29,752 nucleotides of DNA from Amoebidium appalachense (Eukaryota > Ichthyosporea). The position numbers and the translations under genes were made by a program. The notes beneath the pieces are model-generated. The model had not been told where the DNA came from. It worked only from the letters and a program-made list of their open reading frames with translations, and ran no database searches. This document shows positions 1-29,377 of this stretch, piece by piece; position 1 is the stretch's first letter; every line of letters begins with the position of its first letter. The DNA is taken from positions 1 through 29,752 of the forward strand of contig CAVNZM010000047.1 in NCBI GenBank assembly GCA_963693365.1. The letters are read 5' to 3'.

Positions 1-106
1 TTTCTCCCGTACTCCCGCCGTTTTCTCTCGGTTCTTGCTTACTTGGTTCAAGTCTATGAGACGAATCCAAAGAATTGAGAGAAAGAAGAGGAAAAGATGC
101 AATTAC

Positions 107-20264
<20,158 letters not shown>

Positions 20265-21055
20265 CTGCAGGTGGTTACGGTGGATAAGTGTTACCGTCTC
20301 AGTTTGACTTCAAAGTTGGTCCCCTCCCCTTTCAGTCCCCGCTTTACCCGCCCTTCTCCCCCCCCTCCCCCCCCAAAAAAAAAAAGAAAAAAAAAAAAAG
20401 AAAAAAAAAGTTTTGAAAATCCCCCCCTCCCCCCTCCCCCTACCCCCACACCTCTTCAGTCTTCAGAGTATGAGAGTACCATGGGATAACAGTTGCTCCA
20501 GCAGTGTGGTTGTGAAGGGGTGGAGGGAAGAGGGAAGTGAAGGGGGGAACAGGCGGAGTGGGGGGGCAATTTGGTGAACGATGAAATTTGAAGGGGGCTA
20601 AGTTTAGCTTCGAGATTGGTGATCATGGTAAGCTTAAGCAGGCTGCAGACCCCTTGCGTCCACGCAAGGCGTTTAGGTAGTGGTTTCGGTGTGATAGTGG
20701 TTGAAGCACGTGGCCCAGGGGATGGGGGGGAAAAGGGGGAGGAGGGGAAGGAGAGGGGTGGTTTGGGTATTGGTGGAGGGGAGGAGGCGGGGGGGGGGGG
20801 GGGGGGGGGGGGTACAGAGAAGACTGTGTTTATGAATTATAGCGAGCAAACGTAGGGGCCTAGGGGTGATGTGGGTAGCAGCTTGCATGGGTTCATAATT
20901 GGTGACCGAGAGGAGAGGCCGGGGATTCTTGCGGGGGAGGGAGAGAGGGGGGGGGGGGGGGGGGGGGAGGCGCAAGCAGCTTGGACGATGTTAAGGCTCT
21001 GATGCTGTGACAGGCGGATAAAATCAACGTTTGATTTAAATTGCATTATGCTTAC
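20265..21055. other. 5' flank or first intron of the surface-protein gene
   Basis: No coding module was found. It holds C-rich then A-rich sequence (about 20345-20410), G runs at about 20790-20811 and 20949-20967, and purine-rich stretches. The density of G tracts is like that of the introns, unlike the DNA beyond 21100. This supports it being transcribed intron with a further exon at its right end. Confidence 0.5.
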
Positions 21056-21071
21056 CAATCTTATCAAACAT
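21056..21071 (-). CDS. Tentative first coding exon (ATG plus five codons)
   Basis: ATG TTT GAT AAG ATT G is followed by a strong donor, GTAAGC, in phase 1. It would join in frame to the first WSC exon. It gives no signal peptide, which an extracellular protein needs, and an in-frame TAA lies shortly upstream. It could be a chance donor, a 5' UTR exon, or part of a longer structure. Confidence 0.2.
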
Positions 21072-21128
21072 ATATATACCAAAGCTCAGATCAAATTATC
21101 ATAAATCAGTTTGGCAACATAACTTTTC

Positions 21129-21523
21129 TTAAACCAACCACCGCATCTCCCATTTTAGCGTCTGGGTGGAGAGCAGCCACGAACCACATTTCTCAGAGAG
21201 GCTAACCAATCATCGAATTGTGGCAATTGCCCAACGTCGACATGGCTGCGTGGCAGCCGCACTTATGCTTGCAGCTCACCCAAGCGCACAAAAATCCTCA
21301 AGCACTTATGAAACTACCTAGTATATTATTATATTGTTCTGGCGTGAACCGTCATGATACCGCTCCTCTGTTTCTGGATTTGTGATATAGCACCTTGTTT
21401 CCGCGCCAAATCCTGGGCGCCAAAATGGCTGCGTGATAAAGAGGCCCAGATGACGTCACCGATGTTGCTCGCGGCCCGGAGTGGCCCCAGACGCCAAAAT
21501 GGGAGATGCGGTGGTTGGTTTAA
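21129..21523. mobile_element. MITE-like element with 34-bp terminal inverted repeats, flanked by TTAA
   Basis: Bases 21133-21166 and 21486-21519 are inverted copies with one mismatch (outer end ACCAACCACCGCATCTCCCA). TTAA stands directly outside each end (21129-21132 and 21520-21523). The inside is about 320 bp with no coding frame. TTAA duplication is the mark of piggyBac-type insertion, so this is probably a non-autonomous element of that kind. Confidence 0.7.
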
Positions 21524-21637
21524 CAGAATAGGCCCTACTAGTAGAATCACGTTTGATAGCTAGTTTGAAACTGAATGATGTGGTGCACAGCCTGACTAGC
21601 ACTGTGGTGGTGAAACGTATCAATAAGGTACGAAGTG

Positions 21638-21678
21638 TTAAACGATTCCATGGGATGGCAACCCATGGAATCGTTTAA
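21638..21678. repeat. Perfect 17-bp inverted repeat with 7-base loop and TTAA ends
   Basis: Left arm TTAAACGATTCCATGGG, loop ATGGCAA, right arm its exact complement. The arms start and end with TTAA, like the element 115 bp to the left. It could be a very short foldback element or a cruciform site. Confidence 0.85.
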
Positions 21679-21718
21679 GTGCCAAAGTTTGAGAGCTTTC
21701 GGATTCGGAGTTATGCCG

Positions 21719-21722
<4 letters not shown>

Positions 21723-21769
<47 letters not shown>
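21723..21769. repeat. (AT)n microsatellite
   Basis: About 47 bp of alternating TA. It is the only long microsatellite in the intergenic region. Confidence 0.9.
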
Positions 21770-21772
<3 letters not shown>

Positions 21773-21779
21773 TTAAAGC

Positions 21780-23413
21780 AGTACTGTGTGACTACCACTG
21801 ACAGTGAACATGATGAAGTGGGTGCTTGCGATTACCACTGAGCCCGAGAGTCACTACTGCCGTACAGTACTATGCGCTCACGACGTGCAGAAAAAACCAG
21901 ACAATTACTGTGCTCTGCTATGAGTCGTGTTTTCAGATGTCACTCTCAAGGTGATGTAGATTGTGAAATCACGCACAATCTAGAAGTTCAGAAACTCGTC
22001 GAACTCAACTCTCGAGAATATACCTCTTTAAAGCCAAGCAGCCATCACAACTACTAATGCTATGATGCATGCATCATGCCATGCAATGCCACGAAGAGAA
22101 ACTTAATCATCGCTTGTGAAGGTACCGAAAAACGTCTTTCACATGCTTGGCTCTGAGTGCGCATCGATTGTGCAGTGCAGCTTTTGAAAAACTGCAGAGG
22201 GATTCAACGTTAAGACACAAAGATGCATGTAGTTCAGCAGGGTTGTGTGGTTACATACCAGAGAGTGCTCGCGTCGCCGTTCCAAGTTGTGCGACCACCA
22301 ACAGAAGGAAGAGACTAAACCACATCGCTGGTGTGTTCCCAGAACACAAAGGTGAACTCGAAGGTCGTTGGCGCGCCATCCTCACGTGACGTGGGCCAAC
22401 TTTGGCAGACAGTAACATTAAATGGGCGCTAACGCCGTACTGTGAAAGTCACTGCGCACGACTGCAGTGTGTGCTCTCTTGGCAGGACTTTCCCACAAAT
22501 ATACCTTCCTCGATACTATAGTAGCACTGATCACCAGTCTGTATACACCAACGAGTGAGGCGAAGCTCGCCCGATATTGCGACTCGATCATTCGTCACTC
22601 GGATCACGGTGCCACGAACGGGCAACGCTGCTGGTGTCAAATTCGTCACTCGGATCACGGTACCACGGAACGTGAGCTCGACTCAAGCTCTTTGGGTAAC
22701 GCTGCTGCGCGGTGTCAAATTGTGTGGACGTGTAATACTAGTAGAAGAAAAGAGAAATGCCTTGGTACCTTTGTAACTAACTTTTGGTAAAAAAAATGCA
22801 TTGGCTATTTAACAAAAGACTTGCCCGGCCTGCCATTTTCATCGATAAGACAATAGTATCAATTTATCGTTGGCATGTGCCACCAATATTTCAGATATTG
22901 TATTCGATGTCAAGCCTTCGATTGGATACAGGGATCAATGCCTAGCTAGTATTGGCTGTATTGCGTGTGAGTTTGTTTCCTCCCGATATTATATCTATTT
23001 TGTGTAAATATTTAGGTATAATCTGTTTCTATGACTCACGCTGCCGTTGCAATGCGCAAGAGATGTCTCACCGATCTTCGCAAAATCCTACTGGGCCCGC
23101 ATGGAAATATTTTTTTATTGAGTATCCCCCAAAACTTCCTACTGTGGGGCGAGCCGTATGTGTGCAACCATGCTCCCGGGAAAATGTGTGTGTAACAGTA
23201 TTTAACTAGTAACTACGGAAAATGAAGCTCCGTTATACCAGAATACCCCTTTTTAGAGTAAATATATATTGATTTTTACTATATGTAGGACCACATGCAT
23301 GCAGTCCTATGCCTGTAACGGAATTTTGCGTGGCCTAATTCTCGAAACTGGAAAATCGGAAATCCGCTGTTACACAGTGTATGTACTTTCCGTCGAATAA
23401 ATCCAGTCAAAAG
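21780..23413. other. Intergenic stretch, no gene seen
   Basis: Short open frames at 21872-22057, 22147-22389 and 22467-22790 have no recognisable motif, no splice partners and no homologue in the window. From 22790 the sequence is AT-rich with stops in all frames. A perfect 16-bp palindrome, ATGATGCATGCATCAT, lies at 22062-22077. No tRNA-like fold was noticed. Confidence 0.5.
22589..22718. repeat. Two-copy imperfect tandem repeat
   Basis: ATTCGTCACTCGGATCACGG starts each copy (22589 and 22636), and both carry an AACGCTGCTG ... GTGTCAAATT tail. The second copy has a short insertion. There is no clear gene here. Confidence 0.65.
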
Positions 23414-23610
23414 AAGATGATTATGGCTTGGCGGTGTAATCGGTTTCTGGTGTCTCCTGCTCGTATGTGTAATATGTGTGGGGGGCGGTTTACTCGCGGC
23501 TGCATATCTATCAATAAATGCAACCTGTTAGCTAAACTAATGTATTAGAACCGGAGGTTATTGGCGGTTTTATTCTCTTTTCTTCCTCTCTTCCTCAATA
23601 TATCCGATTT
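23414..23610 (+). pseudogene. Truncated duplicate of the retroelement zinc-knuckle region
   Basis: Bases 23414-23610 repeat 24366-24557 almost exactly, starting at AAGATGATTATGG. The reading MAWRCNRFL ... CNMCGGRFTR is kept, but a 5-base insertion after the INKC part shifts the frame to a stop. The copy lacks everything upstream of the motif and is a 5'-truncated or duplicated fragment. Confidence 0.7.
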
Positions 23611-23849
23611 GACGCATATGTAGGTAGGTATCAACGGTTTGTCAGGACTGCGTTTGGTGTGGTTCGGAGGGCGGCAACCAGCTTCCGAGCTTCCGAGGCC
23701 GGCCCAAGCAATAAATTGGGCCACTTTCAACTTTATTTATTCAAGTACTTTACGTGGTTACTTTAATGATATCCGTATGTTCCCACTGAGTATCAAATAC
23801 TCGAAGGCGACCAGAAACACGCTGGAGGGCAAAAAATGAAGTTATTTAT

Positions 23850-24665
23850 ATGTCTATTGCTAAATATTTACAAGCTAACAACGACACACTGTATTCTATA
23901 ATGGGAAACACTGATTCGGCTGAAATGCGTGTAGCGAGTAGGCGGTTGAAATACCACGGCCCTCTCTCTGAAAAAGTCGACGGCCTGGCCGCAGATCGGG
24001 GTCAAAAGAGCAGATTGGTATTTTCTTTGGACTGGGTTGATTCGACGGAAAGATATGCAAGTATGCACGGCATACTGAGAAGACAATAAAAACTTCACGA
24101 GATATCCAGTAACAAGTGTCCCATTGCCGAGCGCTATGTGGAATGGCTGGCGACCCCCCCGGAGGTACGGCTAGATCATAGTGTGAATATGAATAGTTTC
24201 AAGTCTATGGCTGATAGATATCTTTTTACTCTACGTGTTGAGTCCCTTCCGGTGTTAGGACCGCACAAACACCAACTACTAGTAGCCTATATGGCGGATA
24301 CGGTTAGAGAGTCTCGTTCATACATAGATTCGTTTATTCGTAATGTGGTGTGGTGTAAAAACGCAAAGATGATTATGGCTTGGCGGTGTAATCGGTTTCT
24401 GGTGTCTCCTGCTCGTATGTGTAATATGTGTGGGGGGCGGTTTACTCGCGGCTGCATATCTATCAATAAATGCAACCTGTTAGCTAATGTATTAGAACCG
24501 GAGGTTATTGGCGGTTTTATTCTCTTTTCTTCATCTCTTCCTCAATATATCCGTTTTAAGATGACTATCCTAGATCACCTTATTAATGCTGCACAGTATG
24601 ATATTGTGATCCGGTGCCTTAACTTTCTGTCGGAGCTACCGATGCTAGCATCTGCTTACCCATAA
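23850..24665 (+). pseudogene. Broken C-terminal part of a probable non-LTR retrotransposon protein
   Basis: One frame of about 271 codons runs from ATG 23850 to TAA at 24663, broken by a single in-frame TAA at 24087-24089. The second part has VWCKNAKMIMAWRCN, then RMCNMCGGRFTRGC and INKCNLLANVLEP. The Cys spacing resembles the CCHC knuckle at the C-terminus of many non-LTR reverse transcriptases (a cysteine replaces the histidine). The family link is inferred from this motif only; no RT catalytic box is in the window. A minus-strand relative lies at 24904-25497. Codons upstream of 23850 stay open back to about 23792, so the true 5' border is unclear. Confidence 0.5.
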
Positions 24666-24903
24666 TATGTAATAGGGGTGTCAGATCCTACGATGGCGCT
24701 CATTGTTGCCTAGCATGTACATATGTCACTGGCTGCATTTGATTGGCTGTGCTGGAAAACGCAGTAGGCCGTCGAATGTGGCTGGGCCTCCGGCAATGTC
24801 CACGCAATAAAAAGTGTGTAAACCCCATACTGAGATACCTGAACACTGTGTGAAAATCATATAAATACTCAATGTGACGACCAACAGAATTCAACAAAAA
24901 GTC

Positions 24904-25497
24904 TTAAATGTTCACATTGCCAGCTAGTGTAGCAGACACCCGTAGGGAAAGAGGTAAAACGCGACATAAAAACTCACACCTATTAGCATGCTTGCGATTA
25001 AAAAGTTCAGCACAAAAGTGGCACCAGCGGCGATGAAAACAAGAATTACAGCGCCACTGCACAACTTCCCAGGCAATATGAACATCAGAACACCATACAG
25101 ACTTATCTATTAGGGTGGTATCCAGGAGAAATGTATCCTGCCAAAGCTCCCAAAAAGCGATAATGATCAGTACGGTGTTGCCTAAGGAACATAACACATG
25201 CCGACTGAGTTTTACCTTTGATTTCTCTATCAGAACGAGAAAGAAACTTATACTGCGTATGGTAATAACGCGAAAAGGCAGAAAAAACAGGGAGACCCAG
25301 GTGATTTTGAAAAGATCAAATACGGTCATCGGAGGCCTTTTGCGATGCGGAACGACAAAATCTGAAATGTGGCTGGCGAGACGTAGCGAAAATCGTACAC
25401 ATCTGGTCAAATCTGGTAACACCGTCGTAGAGATGGAACGTGAAATGGAATGTGCGCTGGACAGCTTTAACCAATGGGCGCGCGCCATGGCATGCAT
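24904..25497 (-). CDS. Divergent relative of the retroelement C-terminal protein
   Basis: An open frame of 197 codons plus stop. Its C-terminal third has VWCSDVHIAWEVVQWRCN, then RRWCHFCAELFNRKHANRC and CEFLCRVLPL. These align with VWC ... WRCN, CNMCGGRFTR and INKCNLLANVLEP of the plus-strand pseudogene. The knuckle here is a clean C-x2-C-x7-H-x3-C. The N-terminal half does not match and may be unrelated sequence read through by chance. A plus-strand frame at 25115-25810 overlaps, but the homology favours minus. It is probably a retroelement remnant, not a host gene. Confidence 0.45.
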   Translation of the reverse strand: MHAMARAHWLKLSSAHSISRSISTTVLPDLTRCVRFSLRLASHISDFVVPHRKRPPMTVFDLFKITWVSLFFLPFRVITIRSISFFLVLIEKSKVKLSRHVLCSLGNTVLIIIAFWELWQDTFLLDTTLIDKSVWCSDVHIAWEVVQWRCNSCFHRRWCHFCAELFNRKHANRCEFLCRVLPLSLRVSATLAGNVNI

Positions 25498-26274
25498 GCA
25501 TTCATCGACGGCGCCCGGCCGCGGCGCACTTGCCGCGCCAGCACCAGATGATATGCATGATGTATATATGTATACACATATTTTTATAAATGCCTATAGA
25601 AGTCACTGCCATGCATGGCAAGCAGCACGTTACACACAGCACAAATTTTTGCTTTCTGCATTATGTCATAGCTCTAATATTACTATGTCAAAGCTCAAAT
25701 ATCATGATGTGTATACATATGCCTCGAGCCCGGGTCTATACGAAGGAAGGTCGACTGCTAAATATGGCATACGCATCCGCGCCGGCATTCCAAGAGAGTG
25801 CGTGTTATAGAAATGTGCTGATTAGTGTATTTGCTTCTACCGTTCAAAACCTTAGGTGTGTACTCTCACAGAAATGCCAAAGATAGCAGAAAAATAGTAG
25901 CAGGGCACTTATATATGTATCATGTTTGCATTTAAGACACTTTATATTATTAGTCTATACTCGGATGCCTATAGAAACCACGTCATACGAAGCTTTGAAG
26001 TGTGACCGGAGCGGAATGGCGCATTATCATTACCCACCTTTGGAAAAACTTTGTCATTGGATTATAGAAGAAGGCGCGTGCATAATCCAATCAGCGCTGT
26101 GCAGCCTGGACAGCAGTGGGCACGTTCGTTGCTCTGTCTGTGTTCGTGCCACACCTAACTCCAAATGCCGGAGTGTCTGCCGGAGTGTGACTTAGGAAAG
26201 GGAACAAACGCCACATGTTTAGCTTAGCTCCGGACGTTTAGGAGGTGCTGTTGTGCACCAAACGGGGCTTGAAA
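25498..26274. other. Upstream region of the SWIM gene
   Basis: No convincing gene. It holds a GC-rich patch (25480-25545), AT-rich sequence with TATATA-like runs near 25560-25590, two short open frames without known motifs (25590-25886 and 25926-26195), and the CCAAT palindrome at 26056-26091. Confidence 0.4.
26056..26091. promoter_or_regulatory. Palindromic pair of CCAAT boxes upstream of the SWIM gene
   Basis: ATTGGATTAT (26056-26065) and its exact complement ATAATCCAAT (26082-26091) are separated by 16 bases. They lie about 185-220 bp before the ATG, a usual distance for CCAAT (NF-Y type) boxes. No TATA box is obvious downstream. Confidence 0.4.
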
Positions 26275-26948
26275 ATGGATGTAGAACGAGACCGAGAACT
26301 TCTGGCAGCATTGGAAGAATTTCTAGGGCTTGGGTTTCTAGGAACAGATGGCAACGACGAGCAAGAGGATGTGTCTATGAACCCAGACACCGAAAATGGC
26401 GGTGAACGGGAGGAAAATGTGCCTAAACATGCTCCGCACACAGACGCACGAGAGAACGCTTTTGGCAATCACCTTCGCGATACAACCAACCTGCTACGGG
26501 GTAACGAAAAGGGACTACCTCAAAAGCGAAAAAAGGAGCTACAGCTGCAGCGCGCACGCGAGCTGTATTTGAATAAGCGCAAACCCGAGAGTGAGCTCAA
26601 CGACGAGCAGAGAAAGCGGCGTCGTAAGGTAGAGGAGTCATATGCAAACCGTACCACGAGTTTCCGACTCTGCTTCGACTGCTACGAATTGCTGGCACAG
26701 AGTACGAAGTATTGCTTTGGTTGCCAACTTGAGCATGTTCTGCAGCAAAAGCAGGAAACCGGTCGCAGGTATCGCATGCACAAGCCGGTAGTTGAAGTCT
26801 GCACTGGTAGTCTGCCGTTGCCAAAGGAGCAGCGCGAGATGATATCACTACTGGCGGCTGCGGAGGAGGGAGCTAGCCCAGCGGCAGGAGCTTATAGCCG
26901 GCGCATTTTTCTTGTCAAGGGCAGAAACCCAAGAGGCCCCGATCGACG
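26275..26948 (+). CDS. Exon 1: acidic N-terminus, basic stretch and C2-C2 zinc-ribbon-like motif
   Basis: Codons 1-224. ATG at 26275 is the first in the frame (MDVERDRELL). Residues 20-60 are acidic. Around 85-125 come several K/R clusters (PQKRKKELQLQR, QRKRRRKVEE) that could be nuclear-localisation signals. LCFDCYELLAQSTKYCFGC is a C-x2-C-x11-C-x2-C zinc-ribbon-like motif. It ends at CG|GTATGT, phase 2. Confidence 0.78.
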
Positions 26949-29270
26949 GTATGTAAAGCAGGTTTACACATTTTTTGTGGTGCATACGTGTGTGTGCTTT
27001 AAAGCGTGTGCCTGTTACACCTTTGTTGACTGACCGGCTATTATGGGTGACCTCCCCACCTCCCTCTCTTTCTTTCTCGCACCTGCCTCCATCTCTGTGC
27101 GAGTCCCCACCTGTGTGCCCGGCTACCTGTCCGCATTTGTGTGTGCTTGCCAACGGTAGATGCCTCTGCCCGTGTGCCTGTCTTCTGGCTGCCTGCCTGC
27201 TTTGCGCCTGCCTGCCTGTGTCCTTCTGCCCTGTGTGCATTCCTGCACCTGTGGCTGCCTGCCTGTTTTGCTGCCTGCTTGTGGGCTTGTGTGCCTGTGT
27301 GCTTGGCAAGTGATTGTTCTTGGTGCTCGTGGAGCCTTTTCTTTATATGTATATTTTTTCTGCCTTTTTTTTTTTTTTTGGGGGGGGGGGGGGGGGGGAG
27401 GGGGGGAGGTGGGGTGAGGGGGGGGGGAAGGGGGTCACTGACACGAAACAAGTACATGAGGTGTCTTAGAAACAGCCTCCATACCATGCTTCAACTAACA
27501 CGAGGTTCACAGGAGGATGGTTGTGCTCTACTACTACAACAAAGCTTTTGTATTTGGAGAATGTGATAGTGAAGACTGCAACGGTGCAATGGCTGCACGT
27601 GTCGGCACATCAGATGGGCCAGTGTGGTGCCACCATATTAAAGTGGCTTCGACTTGGGAGAGTATGCAAACCCTTCCCCCCTCCCCCCTCCCCCCTCCCC
27701 CTCCCTCCCTCCCTCCCTCCCTCCCTCTCTCCCTCCCTCTCTCTCACTCCCCCCCCCCCTCTCTCCTCCCCCCCCCCCCCCCCCCCCATCCCCCTTTTCC
27801 TCGTTGGACTCTTATGACTCTGAGAAGACAAGCATGCACCCTACCGTCTCCTCCCCCCCCCCCCCTCGCCTCCCTCCCCCCCCCCCCTCCCCCCCTCCAA
27901 CCTCCTCCCCCTCATACTGGAGGAACACAATGATTTTCCCCTTCCCCCCCCCCCTCCTCCCCTCCTTCCCCCCCAAACTGTCCCTCTACCCCACCTTCTC
28001 TCCCTCCTTAGCCGTTCTCCTCCCTTTGTATCGTTCTTCCCCTTCGATGTATGTTTTCCAGTTCGTGAGTGATTTTGCTCCTTAGTTTTTGTTCATATGC
28101 ATCAAATTATTCGAAACTTTAGTCCCAAACCCATTGCTCCCCCACCCCCTCCCCCCCCTCGAACATGTAGGTACGGCAGCACTTTCTGATCCCCCCTCTC
28201 CCCCCCTCCCCCCCCCCCCCCCCCCATTTCCCTGCTTTCTCGCTGTTATGTGTGGCGTTCCATGCTGTCGAGTGATATGAAACTTTTAACGTGGTGTGGA
28301 AGGCTGCCCACTAGTACCCTTCCCCTATTCTTCCCTCCTCTACCAATCCGTCTTCCACCTGCTCCCCGCACTCACACACCCCGCTTTCTGGGCCTGAGCA
28401 CAAGCACCACCACCCCCTCTCCCCCCTCCCCCCCCCCCCACCCCTCCCCCCCCCCCCCCCCCCTCCTCCTCCCTGGCGCGTCTCCTTCTCTGCACTCACC
28501 TCCAGCCCCTTTTGCTGCAAGGTTATTACATACACATCAAAAGGTTTAACCCAAACAGCCCCCATCCCTCCTTCCGCTCTCTAGCGCACATCTTCCCCTT
28601 CCCGAAATACTCTATCAAAGACATGTGCATGCCCTTTTCTTCGGCACATGTATGTAGTTGACTTACTTGCAGGTTTTCTGCAGAGCTTGGCAAGCCACGT
28701 ACGGTTGGCTGCAAGGTGCCCCCCCACTGGGCCAGCTTCCTTGAGAAAAAATACCAAGACCACCTGCAGGCAGCACAGCAGCAGGATCAGAACTCGGGGA
28801 ATGGTGGCCCAGGTGTGGGGGGGGCAGCCCAGCAGGGTGCCGATGCACAGCCAGCATGCAGCCCTGCTGACCGGGAAAAGGCATTGCGCCTTTGGAGCCT
28901 GGGGGTTCTGGGTCGGCAGCGGATGATTGAGGAGGATGCAGAGCACTTCGGGTTCAGCCAGGTGCAGAAGGTGCTTGATGGCAAAAGAAACCCGACTGGG
29001 TTCTATGTAGGTGCGTGTGCTTGTTGTTGGATGGGCTGTGTAAGGTTGTGGCAATGGGCTCGAGGGCTTGTAGGATAATGGGTACCATTGCGAACTAAGC
29101 TCAAGGGTGCCTGATATGAATCATCGTATTTGTGTGTGGCTTTCCGCGGGGGGGGGGGGGGGGGGGAGGGGGGGGGAGGGGAGGGGGGGGGGGGAGGGCA
29201 TAGGTGTCGCTGTTTAGGTTGGCGCGCTTTACTGTTGGAGGGGCGTGGATTTTTTTTTGTGTGTGTGTGT

Positions 29271-29302
<32 letters not shown>

Positions 29303-29326
29303 CTAAAAACAATATGGTTCGGTTGG

Positions 29327-29377
<51 letters not shown>

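Noticed and set aside
22147-22790. Two short plus-strand frames that could be small genes
   Set aside because: No motif, no splice partners, and part is an imperfect tandem repeat.
25115-25810. Plus-strand open frame of 231 codons
   Set aside because: It overlaps the minus frame whose C-terminus has a homologue at 24138-24665. The plus frame shows no motif.
21780-26274. tRNA or rRNA genes in the intergenic region
   Set aside because: No cloverleaf, TTCRA-type box or rRNA core sequence was recognised by eye; a tRNAscan run would decide.
28672-28683. Earlier acceptor for exon 3 of the SWIM gene (TTGCAG ending at 28671)
   Set aside because: It gives phase 2, which does not match the phase-1 donor of exon 2; TTCTGCAG ending at 28683 does.
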